Shown piece after piece: positions 33,976-42,643 of a stretch of DNA of 64,000 nt. Positions within the stretch are counted from its first letter, which is position 1. Each line of letters starts with the position of its first letter. The notes beneath the pieces are model-generated. The model was not told where the DNA came from and did not search any database. It worked only from the letters and a program-made list of their open reading frames with translations. Source of the DNA: Clostridia bacterium (GTDB lineage: Bacteria > Bacillota > Clostridia > Oscillospirales > CAG-272); the NCBI GenBank assembly GCA_017415805.1, contig JAFQEC010000020.1:1-64000 (forward strand), given 5' to 3'. A program made the translations under genes and the position numbers.

Positions 33976-35160
33976 TCAGTGGTGGAACAGTCGCATGCCC
34001 GTGAACGCCATGGTCATGCCGTACTTGTCGCAGCACTCAATCACCGCGTCGTCGCGGATCGAGCCGCCGGGCTCGGCAATGTACTTGACGCCGCTTCTCT
34101 TAGCGCGCTCGATGTTGTCGCTGAACGGGAAGAAGGCGTCCGAGCCGAGTGCCACGCCGTCAATGGATGCAAGATATTCCATGATCTCGGCATCGGTGAG
34201 GGGGGCGGGCTGCTCGGTAAAGTACTTCTGCCAGTTGCCCTCGGCGCACACGTCCTCCTCGTTGCGGTTGATGTAGCCGTCGATCACGTTGTCGCGGTCG
34301 GGGCGGCCCATACCCGCCTTGAACGGAAGGTTCAGCACCTTCTCGTGCTGGCGCAGGAACCACGTGTCAGCCTTGCTGCCCGCAAGGCGCGTGCAGTGAA
34401 TACGCGATTGCTGACCCGCACCCACGCCGATCGCCTGTCCGTCCACGGCGTAGCACACCGAGTTGGACTGGGTGTATTTCAGCGTGATGAGCGCGATGAT
34501 CAGGTCGCGCCGCGCGCTCTCGGGGAGCTCCTTGCTCGCCGTCACCACGTTGGTAAGCAGCTCCGAGCCGATGTGGAAATTGTTTCGGCCCTGCTCAAAG
34601 GTGATCCCGTAGACCTGCTTGCGCTCGACGGGGTCGGGAATGAAATCGGGGTCGATCTCAATGATGTTGTAGCTGCCCTTGCGCTTGGATTTCAGGATCT
34701 CCAGTGCCTCGGGCTCGTAGCCGGGGGCGATGATGCCGTCCGAGACCTCGCGCTGGATGAGCTTTGCGGTGGTCACGTCGCACACGTCCGAGAGGGCGAC
34801 CCAGTCACCGAACGAGCACATACGGTCGGTGCCGCGTGCGCGCGCGTACGCGCAGGCGAGGGGGGAGTCGTCCAAGCCCTCGATATCCTCAACAAAGCAG
34901 GCCTTCTTGAGCTTTTCGGAAAGCTTGAGGCCGACCGCGGCCGAGGTGGGGCTGACGTGCTTGAAGGAGGTCACGGCAGGAAGGCCCAGCACCTCTCTCA
35001 GCTCCTTGACCAGCTGCCAGCTGTTGAAGGCGTCCAGAAAGTTGATGTATCCGGGTCTGCCGCACAGGATCTTGATGGGCAGCTCACTGCCGTCGTGCAT
35101 ATAAATGCGCGCGGGCTTTTGGTTGGGGTTACAGCCGTATTTGAGTTCAAATTCGTTCAT
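33976..35160 (-). CDS. purH: AICAR transformylase (PurH C-terminal domain alone)
   Basis: 394 residues with the AICAR-formyltransferase module only: GCNPNQKPA at the start, VKHVSPTSAA-type active-site Lys/His (SFKHVSPTSAA), QSNSV and the GAGQQSR segment. The N-terminal IMP cyclohydrolase domain of ordinary bifunctional PurH (about 510 residues) is absent; that step is taken by the PurO-like protein encoded 16 bases upstream. Uses 10-formyl-THF to make FAICAR. The ATG at 35160 follows AAGGAGCGAGCG. Confidence 0.93.
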   Translation of the reverse strand: MNEFELKYGCNPNQKPARIYMHDGSELPIKILCGRPGYINFLDAFNSWQLVKELREVLGLPAVTSFKHVSPTSAAVGLKLSEKLKKACFVEDIEGLDDSPLACAYARARGTDRMCSFGDWVALSDVCDVTTAKLIQREVSDGIIAPGYEPEALEILKSKRKGSYNIIEIDPDFIPDPVERKQVYGITFEQGRNNFHIGSELLTNVVTASKELPESARRDLIIALITLKYTQSNSVCYAVDGQAIGVGAGQQSRIHCTRLAGSKADTWFLRQHEKVLNLPFKAGMGRPDRDNVIDGYINRNEEDVCAEGNWQKYFTEQPAPLTDAEIMEYLASIDGVALGSDAFFPFSDNIERAKRSGVKYIAEPGGSIRDDAVIECCDKYGMTMAFTGMRLFHH

Positions 35161-35176
35161 CGCTCGCTCCTTATAA

Positions 35177-35893
35177 TCAGCAGTTCTTATTCACGATGCG
35201 CGTCTCGCACTCGCCCGTGGCAATGTCGATATAGCGCACGAACAAGGAGACCTTATTCTCCTCATTCAGGTTGGTCCAGATCAGGTCGGTCAGGGTGTCG
35301 ATATCCACGTCGGGCAGCTCCAGCGTTTTGGGCTCTCCCTCAAACGAGGGCAGCGGATCGCCGTCGCCGTTGTAGGTGTGGATAAACTTCGCACGGCCTG
35401 CCAGGGGGTTGGAATACGCGTAGGTAAAGCGCTCGCACGAGCGATCGTCGCCCTCGGCGCTCTTCAGGATCGACATCGCAAAGTTCATGCCCTCGCGCTC
35501 CAAGCGGATGATGCCCGAGATACGGGGGGTGAAGTTGGGCGCGTCGTCCTCAAACTCACGGGTGCGCAGAGATTGCTCAAAGGTCATCTGCTTGTCCATG
35601 AGGTCGTAGATCGTGTCGGTCTGATCGCCGTTGGTCACAATGGTCTTGTTGCCAAGCACGCGCAAGGGATAGTAGATGATCAGGTGGGGATCCACCATCT
35701 TGGATTCGTCAAACGCCTTGGTGCGCATGTCGTTGCCCTCGGCCACGAACACGCGGTTGCGGCTGTTGACGCTCCTGCCCATGATGAAATAGGCGGTCAC
35801 AGCCTTTTTGCCGTCGGCACTCTTGCCGATCAGAATACCTCTGCCGTGATAGGCGAGGGAGTTCAATTCATTTGCAATGGTGGATACCTTCAT
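35177..35893 (-). CDS. purO: IMP cyclohydrolase, PurO-like
   Basis: 238 residues of the archaeal-type IMP cyclohydrolase family, unrelated to the PurH cyclohydrolase domain. Visible features are the YHGRGI segment near the start, YFIMGRSVNSRNR and NGDQTDTIYD. Closes FAICAR to IMP. The ATG at 35893 has AACAGGAG upstream, and an in-frame ATG at 35911 lies before that site. It is directly followed by the stand-alone AICAR transformylase, so the two replace bifunctional PurH. Confidence 0.9.
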   Translation of the reverse strand: MKVSTIANELNSLAYHGRGILIGKSADGKKAVTAYFIMGRSVNSRNRVFVAEGNDMRTKAFDESKMVDPHLIIYYPLRVLGNKTIVTNGDQTDTIYDLMDKQMTFEQSLRTREFEDDAPNFTPRISGIIRLEREGMNFAMSILKSAEGDDRSCERFTYAYSNPLAGRAKFIHTYNGDGDPLPSFEGEPKTLELPDVDIDTLTDLIWTNLNEENKVSLFVRYIDIATGECETRIVNKNC

Positions 35894-35949
35894 AATCTTC
35901 TCCTGTTTCAAGCGCCCCGCCCCGCGGTGGCGCTGTATTCCTTTCTCGG

Positions 35950-36552
35950 TTATTGCAGCATCGCAGCCGATACTCTCTCAACCGCTGCGGGCAAAATCTG
36001 CCACTCCGCCTGCTCCATTACTCTTTTCTGTAACACCTCGGGCGTGTCGCCGTCCTCAATGTAAACGGCCTTTTGCAGTATGATCTCGCCCCCGTCGGGG
36101 ATCTCGTTGACAAAGTGCACCGTCGCACCCGTCACCTTCACGCCGTACGCAAGCGCGGCCTCGTGCACGTGAAGGCCGTAGTAGCCCTTGCCGCAAAAGC
36201 TCGGGATCAGCGAGGGGTGCACGTTGATGATGCGCCGCTCGTACTTGCGCGTAAAATCGGCCGAGAGGATGGCCAAAAAGCCCGCAAGAACGATCAGGTC
36301 AATTCCCTTTTCTTCCAAAAGCGCGACCAGCGCGTGCTCAAAGGCCTCGGCCGAGCCAAGCTCCCGTTTGAGCAGCGTAACGCCCTCCACACCCGCGTTC
36401 GCGGCGCGCGTGAGCGCGTATGCGCCCTCCTTGTTCGAGACCACCAGCGCGATCTCTCCGTGGGGCATCCTGCCTGCACGCTCGGCGTCCAGCAAGGCCT
36501 GCAAATTCGTGCCGCCGCCCGAAACCAGAACGGCAATCCGTGTCTTTTTCAT
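35950..36552 (-). CDS. purN: Phosphoribosylglycinamide formyltransferase
   Basis: 200 residues with the GART signature: VSGGGTNLQALLD at the N-terminus, the NVHPSLIPSF motif with catalytic Asn/His, and GATVHFVNEIPDGG with the catalytic Asp. Formylates GAR with 10-formyl-THF. Its ATG overlaps the purM stop (ATGA), so it is translationally coupled. Confidence 0.97.
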   Translation of the reverse strand: MKKTRIAVLVSGGGTNLQALLDAERAGRMPHGEIALVVSNKEGAYALTRAANAGVEGVTLLKRELGSAEAFEHALVALLEEKGIDLIVLAGFLAILSADFTRKYERRIINVHPSLIPSFCGKGYYGLHVHEAALAYGVKVTGATVHFVNEIPDGGEIILQKAVYIEDGDTPEVLQKRVMEQAEWQILPAAVERVSAAMLQ

Positions 36553-37604
36553 CAGCAGAACACCACGCCCTCGTCGCCCTTGACGATCTCGCCGATCACG
36601 TAGGCGTCCTCGCCGTGGGCGCGCAGGATCGAGAGGGCCGTCTCCACCTCGGCGGCGGGCACCACGATGCTCATGCCCACACCCATGTTGTAGGTGTTGT
36701 ACATATCGCGCTCGGGAATGTTGCCGAACTTGGCGATCAGGTCAAAGATGGGGAGCACGCGCACGTCGCTCTTGCGGATCTTTGCCGAAAGACCTGCGGG
36801 AAGCGAGCGCGGAATGTTCTCGTAAAAGCCGCCGCCCGTGATGTGCGAAATACCCTTCACGTCCACCTTCTCGAGAAGTGCCAAAACCGCCTTCACGTAA
36901 ATGCGGGTGGGGGTGAGCAGTGCCTCGGCAATGGTGCGGCCGCCCAGCTCCTCACGTGCCTCGTAGAGCAACGGATCGTTGTTGTCAATGTTGAACACCT
37001 TGCGGCACAGCGAAAAGCCGTTGGAGTGAATACCCGTGGACGGGAGCGCGATCACCGCGTCGCCCTCTGCCATACGGTTCTTGTCCAGGATCTTTTTCTT
37101 GTCCACCACGCCCACGGCAAAGCCCGCGAGATCGTAGTCCTCCACGGGCATCAGTCCGGGGTGCTCTGCGGTCTCACCGCCGATGAGTGCCGCGCCCGAC
37201 TGCACGCAGCCCTCGGCCACGCCCGACACGATCGCCGCGATCTTCTCGGGCACGTTCTTGCCGCACGCGATGTAGTCCAGGAAGAACAGGGGCTTTGCGC
37301 CCACGCAGATGATATCGTTCACGCACATCGCCACGGCATCAATACCGATGGTGTCGTGCTTGTCCATGAGAATTGCCAGCTTGACCTTGGTTCCGCAGCC
37401 GTCGGTGCCCGAGACCAGCACGGGCTCCTCCATGCCTGCCACGTTCAATCCAAAGCAGCCGCCAAAGCCGCCCACGTCGTCCAGGCATCCCTCGTTCTTG
37501 GTGCGCGCGACGTGCTTTTTCATCAGCTCCACCGCCTTGTAGCCCGCGGTGATGTCCACGCCTGCGGCAGCGTAGCTTGCCGAATGAGAATTCTTGTGAT
37601 CCAT
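36552..37604 (-). CDS. purM: Phosphoribosylformylglycinamidine cyclo-ligase
   Basis: 350 residues; AIR synthase. GVDITAGYKAVELMK near the start, LVSGTDGCGTKVKLA, GGETAEHPG and HITGGGF motifs are all visible. Closes FGAM to AIR with ATP. The ATG at 37604 follows AAAGGAGCG; the in-frame extension to 37811 runs into repeat DNA. It overlaps purN. Confidence 0.97.
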   Translation of the reverse strand: MDHKNSHSASYAAAGVDITAGYKAVELMKKHVARTKNEGCLDDVGGFGGCFGLNVAGMEEPVLVSGTDGCGTKVKLAILMDKHDTIGIDAVAMCVNDIICVGAKPLFFLDYIACGKNVPEKIAAIVSGVAEGCVQSGAALIGGETAEHPGLMPVEDYDLAGFAVGVVDKKKILDKNRMAEGDAVIALPSTGIHSNGFSLCRKVFNIDNNDPLLYEAREELGGRTIAEALLTPTRIYVKAVLALLEKVDVKGISHITGGGFYENIPRSLPAGLSAKIRKSDVRVLPIFDLIAKFGNIPERDMYNTYNMGVGMSIVVPAAEVETALSILRAHGEDAYVIGEIVKGDEGVVFC

Positions 37605-37652
37605 TTTTTCGCTCCTTTGAGAGTTTTTGAAGGTTTCCAAAAGACAGGTTTT

Positions 37653-37678
37653 GCCTTGCCCCGAAAACGGGGCAAGGC
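37653..37678. other. Strong intra-operon hairpin
   Basis: GCCTTGCCCCG (37653-37663) pairs perfectly with CGGGGCAAGGC (37668-37678). In the purC-purM gap; on the minus strand it is followed by only a weak T stretch, so it may slow transcription or protect an mRNA end rather than terminate. Confidence 0.6.
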
Positions 37679-37737
37679 AGGTGCATCCTCTATATTGCAT
37701 AGTCCGAATCGCGCTTACGCTTCGCATACAAAAATCG

Positions 37738-37829
37738 TGCAGAGCAAGGCGCACCGGAGCAGACGGACGATGGCGTAGTTTGCCTACGTCGAGTTCGTCT
37801 GCGAGGAGCAACGACGCTATGTGCGGTTT
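37738..37829. repeat. Intergenic repeat with GGCGTAGTTT...GAGGAGCAAC core, copy 1
   Basis: Contains AGCAAGGCG, GGCGTAGTTTGCCTACGTCG, then GCGAGGAGCAACGACGC. Related units occur at 38592-38681 and about 61343-61415. It fills most of the purC-purM gap. Confidence 0.6.
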
Positions 37830-37830
37830 T

Positions 37831-38511
37831 TTATGCGAAGAACAGTTTATTCAGCGTCATAGGATCGACATACTCGCCATCCTTGTAAACGCGCATGTTG
37901 CCCGATGCGATCTCGTCGATGAGCATCACGTTGCCCTCGGCATCGTAGCCAAACTCAAACTTGATGTCGTACATATCCAGGCCCTTTGCCGCCAGATCGT
38001 CGGCCACGATCTTGGTGATCTTCTGGGTCATATCCTTGAGGTCGTCGTACTGTGCGGCGGTCATCACGCCCAGATCCACCAGACCGTCCTTGGTCACCAG
38101 CGGATCGCCCTTGGCGTCGTTCTTGAAGGTGGTCTCCACGTATGCGGGCAGATCCTGACCCTCGGTGCAGTAATCGGAGTAGCGGCGGAAGAACGAGCCC
38201 ACTGCCTTGTAGCGGCAGATGACCTCCAGACCCTTGCCGAACACCTTTGCAGGGAGCACCTCCATGGTGGTATCGTTCAGGTTGGCGTTCACGTAGTGGG
38301 TGCGGATGCCTGCGGCATTGATCTTCTCAAAGAAGTAGATCGACATACGCAGATTGACGTCGCCCACGCCCTCGATGGTGAGGCCCACCGTGTTTTCGCC
38401 GGGATCAAACACACCGTCCTTGCCGGTGCAGTCGTCCTTGAATTTGAGCAGATAGTTGCCGTTGTCCAGTGCAAATACGTCCTTGGTCTTTCCGGTGTAC
38501 ACGAGTTTCAT
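37831..38511 (-). CDS. purC: SAICAR synthase
   Basis: 226 residues, the short bacterial form. Starts [12 protein letters not shown] (phosphate-binding region) and shows the [10 protein letters not shown]-type segment near the C-terminus. Joins CAIR and aspartate. The ATG at 38511 has AAAGGAG upstream. Second gene of the operon, with an unusually long 170-base gap from purE that holds a repeat. Confidence 0.96.
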   Translation of the reverse strand: MKLVYTGKTKDVFALDNGNYLLKFKDDCTGKDGVFDPGENTVGLTIEGVGDVNLRMSIYFFEKINAAGIRTHYVNANLNDTTMEVLPAKVFGKGLEVICRYKAVGSFFRRYSDYCTEGQDLPAYVETTFKNDAKGDPLVTKDGLVDLGVMTAAQYDDLKDMTQKITKIVADDLAAKGLDMYDIKFEFGYDAEGNVMLIDEIASGNMRVYKDGEYVDPMTLNKLFFA

Positions 38512-38591
38512 GTTCTTTTTCTCCTTTATGGTGAAAGTTTAATTTTTAATCTTGCTTGAATTCTATGTATTTCAATCGAGGAAAAATTGAT

Positions 38592-38681
38592 GCAGCGCAA
38601 GAATGCACCGCAAAAAGCAAGGCGAAGGCGTAGTTCCCTACATCAAGCCGCTTTTGAGGAGCATCGCCGCGATGCGCGATT
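38592..38681. repeat. Intergenic repeat, GGCGTAGTT family, copy 2
   Basis: AGCAAGGCGAAGGCGTAGTT, CTACATCAAGCCG, then GAGGAGCATCGCCGC. Same order of blocks as copy 1 at 37738-37829; lies between purE and purC. Confidence 0.6.
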
Positions 38682-39179
38682 TTACCGATTGAACTCTGCT
38701 GCAACAGCGGCATCTTTTTCGAGCACCTTTGCCGCATCGCTCTTGCGTTTTGCGATCAGACGCTCGGCCAGCTCCTCATCGGCCGTGGCTAAAATTTGCG
38801 CCGCCAGCAGTGCCGCGTTGCCGCCGCCGTTGATGGCAACCGTCGCCACGGGGATGCCCGTGGGCATCTGCACGGTGGAGAGCAGTGCGTCCAGCCCGTC
38901 GAGGTTGCCGGACTTACAGGGAACGCCGATCACGGGGAGCGTGGTGTTTGCGGCGACCGCGCCCGCCAGATGCGCCGCCATGCCCGCAAATGCGATCATC
39001 ACGCCAAAGCCGCGCTCACGCGCCTTAGCCGAAAACTCCGCCGCCTCGGCAGGGGTGCGGTGCGCGGAGTAAACGTGCACCTCGTACGCAACGCCCAGCG
39101 CGTCCAAAAGATCCGTCGCCTTACGCACGATCGGCAGGTCGCTGTCGCTTCCCATCAGAATGCCTACTTTTTTGCTCAT
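38682..39179 (-). CDS. purE: N5-carboxyaminoimidazole ribonucleotide mutase
   Basis: 165 residues, class I PurE size. [11 protein letters not shown] at the start and SAHRTP are the family signatures. Converts N5-CAIR to CAIR; class I enzymes normally need PurK, which is not in this window. The ATG at 39179 follows CAAGGAGGAAG. First gene of the ZTP-controlled operon. Confidence 0.96.
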   Translation of the reverse strand: MSKKVGILMGSDSDLPIVRKATDLLDALGVAYEVHVYSAHRTPAEAAEFSAKARERGFGVMIAFAGMAAHLAGAVAANTTLPVIGVPCKSGNLDGLDALLSTVQMPTGIPVATVAINGGGNAALLAAQILATADEELAERLIAKRKSDAAKVLEKDAAVAAEFNR

Positions 39180-39198
39180 TTCTTCCTCCTTGCTTTGC

Positions 39199-39243
39199 AA
39201 AAAACAGCAGGGCGCACTTATGCCTTGCAGAATAAGTGCGCCC
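39199..39243 (-). terminator. Riboswitch-controlled terminator before purE
   Basis: Minus strand GGGCGCACTTAT (39232-39243) pairs perfectly with ATAAGTGCGCCC (39210-39221), with T6 at 39199-39204. Its 5' arm begins with GGGC, the 3' end of the ZTP aptamer core, so ligand-bound aptamer and terminator exclude each other. Expected action: ZTP bound means read-through. Confidence 0.88.
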
Positions 39244-39331
39244 AGACGGTCGGCAGGGAGCATCGCTCCCCTTCCAAGGCTCTGTTCCACTGTGTTTGAC
39301 ACATGATCCGTCAGTTGCAAAGCCCGTATTC
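39240..39331 (-). promoter_or_regulatory. ZTP (pfl) riboswitch
   Basis: Minus-strand leader with the pfl hallmarks: AACTGACGG near the 5' side, a GGGAGC/GCTCCC hairpin, and the conserved CCGACCGTCTGGGC, whose CCGTC pairs with the early GACGG. It lies in the 5' leader of purE, the expected gene type. ZTP/ZMP rises when 10-formyl-THF is short; the operon includes fhs, purN and purH. Confidence 0.88.
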
Positions 39332-39343
39332 ATTTCTACATAT

Positions 39344-39372
39344 AGTATAGCGCGAAGCATGTCGTTTGTCAA
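39344..39372 (-). promoter_or_regulatory. Promoter of the purine operon
   Basis: Minus strand TTGACA (39367-39372), 17-base spacer, TATACT (39344-39349). The transcript would start near 39337, leaving just enough room for the aptamer. Confidence 0.9.
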
Positions 39373-39455
39373 GAGATTTTGAAGGATTTATATAATTTTA
39401 TAATCTCGCTCGCTCACGCGCGTGCGCGCGATCGCACGTTTTGTAAAAAAAGACG

Positions 39456-39485
39456 AAAAAGGGGCACCATGGTGCCCCTTTTTGA
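39456..39485. terminator. Terminator of the purF-like gene
   Basis: AAAAAGGGGCACC/GGTGCCCCTTTTT directly after the stop at 39486; symmetric A/T runs. Confidence 0.9.
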
Positions 39486-40898
39486 TCATTCCTTGCCGTT
39501 CCAGCAATACGTACAGAGCTTGTCTGCGGGCACTCCCGTTGCCTCGATCATATCGTCCAGACGGTGATAGCGCAGCGAGGTGAAGTGCAGCTCTCGGCGG
39601 ATCTCCTCTACCATACGGTTATATTTTTCGCTGTCGGGATCGGAATATGCCTCGATCATGGCCTCGTCGGGCTCCGCTCCCTCCAGGCGCTGGATCACGC
39701 GGCGCGTGATGAGCTCCATCGGCGAGGTCGAGCGCGAGAAGTTCAGATACTTGCAGCTGTAAAACAGAGGCGGGCATCCCACGCGGATGTGCACCTCGCG
39801 CGCACCGCTTTCATACAAAAACTCGGTGGTCTCGCGCAGCTGCGTGCCGCGCACGATCGAATCGTCGATGAGCAGAAGGCTCTTATCCGCGATCAGGTCG
39901 TGGATCGGGATCAGCTTCATCTTTGCAATCAGATTGCGCTTGCTCTGGTGCGTGGGCAAAAAGGAACGCGGCCAGGTGGGCGTGTATTTGATGAAGGGAC
40001 GCGCATACGGAATACCCGATGCATTCGCATAGCCCACGGCGTGCGCGATGCCCGAATCGGGAACACCTGCCACAAAATCGGGCTTGACGTTGTCGCGCTG
40101 CGCCAGCAGCTTGCCGCAGCGGTTGCGCACAGCCTCGACGCTCTGCCCCTCATACGAGGACGAGGGATAGCCGTAGTAGATCCACAGGAATGTGCAGATT
40201 TTCATATCCGTCCCGGGGTTAATTAAGGTTTTGACCCCCTCGCTTGTGATCACCGCGATCTCCCCCGGTCCCAGCTCCTTGCAGTCCTTATATCCCAGAT
40301 TGAGATAAGAAAAGCTCTCCAGTGCCGCGCAGTATCCCGTTCCGTCCGCCTTTTTGCCAATGGCCACGGGCGTTCTGCCCCGCTTGTCGCGCGCGGCATA
40401 GATGCCCTTCGGAGTGAGGATCAGCATGCTCAGCGACCCGTCGATGTGCTCTTGCGCATAGCGGATACCGTCAATAAAGTTTTCCTTTTGGTTGATCAGC
40501 GCGGCCACAAGCTCGGTGGGGTTGATCTCGCCGCCGTGCATCTCAAAGAAGTGCGCGGTGCCCTTGGTAATCTCGTTCACGATGGCATCGGCATTGTTGA
40601 TCTTGCCCACCGTCGCGATGGCAAAGGTGCCGTGATGCGAGCGGATCAGGATGGGCTGGGGCTCAAAATCCGAGATCGAGCCGATGCCGATGCACCCCCG
40701 CATCGACGTGGATTCCGAGGAAAACTTGGTACGGAAGGGAGCGTTTTCGATGTTATGGATCGCCTTATCAAAGCCGTGCTCCTCATCATACACCACCAGT
40801 CCCGCACGCCGCGTTCCCAGGTGAGAATGATAGTCGGTGCCGTAAAAGAGATCAAAAACACAATCCTCTCTCGAGGCCACGCCAAAAAAGCCGCCCAT
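39486..40898 (-). CDS. purF: PurF-like amidophosphoribosyltransferase with degenerate glutaminase site
   Basis: 470 residues. The phosphoribosyltransferase half is intact, with the PRPP loop LLIDDSIVRGTQ (about 335-346) and cysteines where the iron-sulfur type of PurF binds its cluster (KICTF, CPPLFYSC, and CTYC near the end). The N-terminal Ntn-glutaminase half starts MGGFFGVAS where ordinary PurF has Cys-Gly-Val-Phe-Gly: the nucleophile Cys is Gly, and the HNGN and RYST motifs are also changed. It may use free ammonia, act as a paralogue, or do something else. The ATG at 40898 has TTTGGAGG upstream. Own transcript, just upstream of the purine operon. Confidence 0.85.
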   Translation of the reverse strand: MGGFFGVASREDCVFDLFYGTDYHSHLGTRRAGLVVYDEEHGFDKAIHNIENAPFRTKFSSESTSMRGCIGIGSISDFEPQPILIRSHHGTFAIATVGKINNADAIVNEITKGTAHFFEMHGGEINPTELVAALINQKENFIDGIRYAQEHIDGSLSMLILTPKGIYAARDKRGRTPVAIGKKADGTGYCAALESFSYLNLGYKDCKELGPGEIAVITSEGVKTLINPGTDMKICTFLWIYYGYPSSSYEGQSVEAVRNRCGKLLAQRDNVKPDFVAGVPDSGIAHAVGYANASGIPYARPFIKYTPTWPRSFLPTHQSKRNLIAKMKLIPIHDLIADKSLLLIDDSIVRGTQLRETTEFLYESGAREVHIRVGCPPLFYSCKYLNFSRSTSPMELITRRVIQRLEGAEPDEAMIEAYSDPDSEKYNRMVEEIRRELHFTSLRYHRLDDMIEATGVPADKLCTYCWNGKE

Positions 40899-41007
40899 AT
40901 ATGTACCTCCAAATCCAAACAGAATACGCATCTATTTTAACACAGATCAATAAAAAAGAAAAGTAGGAAAATAAAAAAAACAAAGTTTTTTTGCAAAAAA
41001 ATGAAAA

Positions 41008-41035
41008 CAAGCGCTCGCAAAAGGGCGAGCGCTTG
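41008..41035 (-). terminator. Terminator of the ClC gene
   Basis: CAAGCGCTCGC/GCGAGCGCTTG with T-rich minus-strand tail. Confidence 0.85.
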
Positions 41036-41038
41036 CTC

Positions 41039-42643
41039 TTATTTCTTTCCATAGATCTCCTGCTCGCCCAGGATCGCGCAAAGTTCCTCGGCGGTGCGAG
41101 CCGCATCGTAGGTGGTAAAGTTCAGCCGCAAAATATCCCCCTCGCGCAAAGCGCCTCCCTCGTAGGAGTCCTTCTCGTCATTCCCCTTTCGCACCGAGAG
41201 CACGTGGCAGAAGGGGGGCCAGAGAATATCGCGCGGCTCCTTTCCGACGGCAAAGGTGCCGGGCAGCACGGTCACGTGCACATCAAAGGCGCGGTGTGTC
41301 CTGCCCTTGTGCTGCTTGTGCACCTCGCGCTCCATGGCGATCTCGTTGATCGAGGTCACGCCGATGGTCTCCACGATAATATAGGAGATCAGCACGGCCA
41401 GCAGAATGGGCAGCACGTTGTGGAAGCCCGAGAGCACCTCGACCGAGAACACGGCCGCGGTGAGGGGCGTGCGCACCGACGCGCTGAAGAAGGACGCCAT
41501 GCCGATGACGACCAACAGCATGAAGTACTGCGATTCCAGCACGTTGGTGAGGATCATAACCTCGGCGGTGATCGAGCCGATCAGCGCGCCGCACACCAAA
41601 AGCGGCGTAAAGAGGCCGCCCGTGGCGCCCACGTCGTTGGAAAGGATCACCAGCACCGAGCGCGCCAGCAGGAGCGCGAGCGCCAGATACCACACCACGC
41701 GGTGCTCGAGCAGTGCCTCGATCAGGCTGTGCCCCGTGCCGATGCAGGCGTAGGAGAAGCAGCCCACCAGCGCGACCAGCGCAAACACGGGCGCGACCTT
41801 GAAAAAGGGGTGCACGTTTTTGGCAATACGGTGCATCACGGTACGCACAAGGCGCGTGGTCTTGGCAAACACGTACGCAAAGCCGCCGCACAAAAGTGCG
41901 ATCGGGATCGCCACCCAAGTAAGCGACAGCGGAAGCACCTCCACCACCTCAAAGTGAAAGAGCGCGCTCTCAAAATCGGCAAAATAGCAAAGCACCTTCA
42001 GCGTTCCCATGCCCGCAAGCACGCTGGTCAGCGAGGAGATCAGCAAAAGCGGGGAGAAGCGGCGGTGCCCCTCCTCCAATCCGAACAGGACCGCCGCCAT
42101 CGGCGCACCCGTTGCGACCGCAAAGCCTGCCGTGGCACCGCCCGTCATGACGTAGCGCTCCCACGCAAGATGGTGCTTGCGCCCAAGCACGCGCGTCGTG
42201 CCGCTTCCCACGGCCGTGCCGATCTGCACGGCAGGCCCCTCGTCGTTACCTAAGGGTATACCGCACAGATAGGAAAGCAGGGCCGAGGTGAACACGAATA
42301 TGATATTGCGCAGCCAATGGAAGGTGATCAGGCCGCGCATCAGTGCCACGGCCGTCGGGATACCTCCTCCCCGCGAGTGCGGCGAATAGGACAGGCACAG
42401 CGAAACAACGAGTGCCACCAGCACCGCCCCCGCCACGACAAGCGGAATATAGGCGGGATTTTGATTTGCAAACAGGAAGATCTCGCGCGAAACCTCGATC
42501 ACGTGCTCCGAGATCACGCGGAACGCGAAGATCAAGGCACCCGTTACCGCGCCCGCTACTCCCGAAAACACCACGCTCGGGAGAATGATATTGGTAACGT
42601 GGTTCCACACCCTTTTGCGTCTGTTCATAGCAGCTCGTTCCAT
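41039..42643 (-). CDS. ClC-family chloride channel/antiporter with RCK_C-like tail
   Basis: 534 residues with ten or more membrane helices. ClC selectivity motifs are recognisable: SRGGGIP (for GSGIP), GNDEGP (for G(K/R)EGP, gating Glu kept), and GGLFTP. The last about 85 residues form a TrkA-C/RCK_C-like domain, as in some bacterial ClC proteins. The start at 42643 overlaps the stop of the UPF0210 gene (ATGA); an alternative ATG lies at 42628. Third gene of an ACT-UPF0210-ClC operon. Confidence 0.9.
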   Translation of the reverse strand: MERAAMNRRKRVWNHVTNIILPSVVFSGVAGAVTGALIFAFRVISEHVIEVSREIFLFANQNPAYIPLVVAGAVLVALVVSLCLSYSPHSRGGGIPTAVALMRGLITFHWLRNIIFVFTSALLSYLCGIPLGNDEGPAVQIGTAVGSGTTRVLGRKHHLAWERYVMTGGATAGFAVATGAPMAAVLFGLEEGHRRFSPLLLISSLTSVLAGMGTLKVLCYFADFESALFHFEVVEVLPLSLTWVAIPIALLCGGFAYVFAKTTRLVRTVMHRIAKNVHPFFKVAPVFALVALVGCFSYACIGTGHSLIEALLEHRVVWYLALALLLARSVLVILSNDVGATGGLFTPLLVCGALIGSITAEVMILTNVLESQYFMLLVVIGMASFFSASVRTPLTAAVFSVEVLSGFHNVLPILLAVLISYIIVETIGVTSINEIAMEREVHKQHKGRTHRAFDVHVTVLPGTFAVGKEPRDILWPPFCHVLSVRKGNDEKDSYEGGALREGDILRLNFTTYDAARTAEELCAILGEQEIYGKK

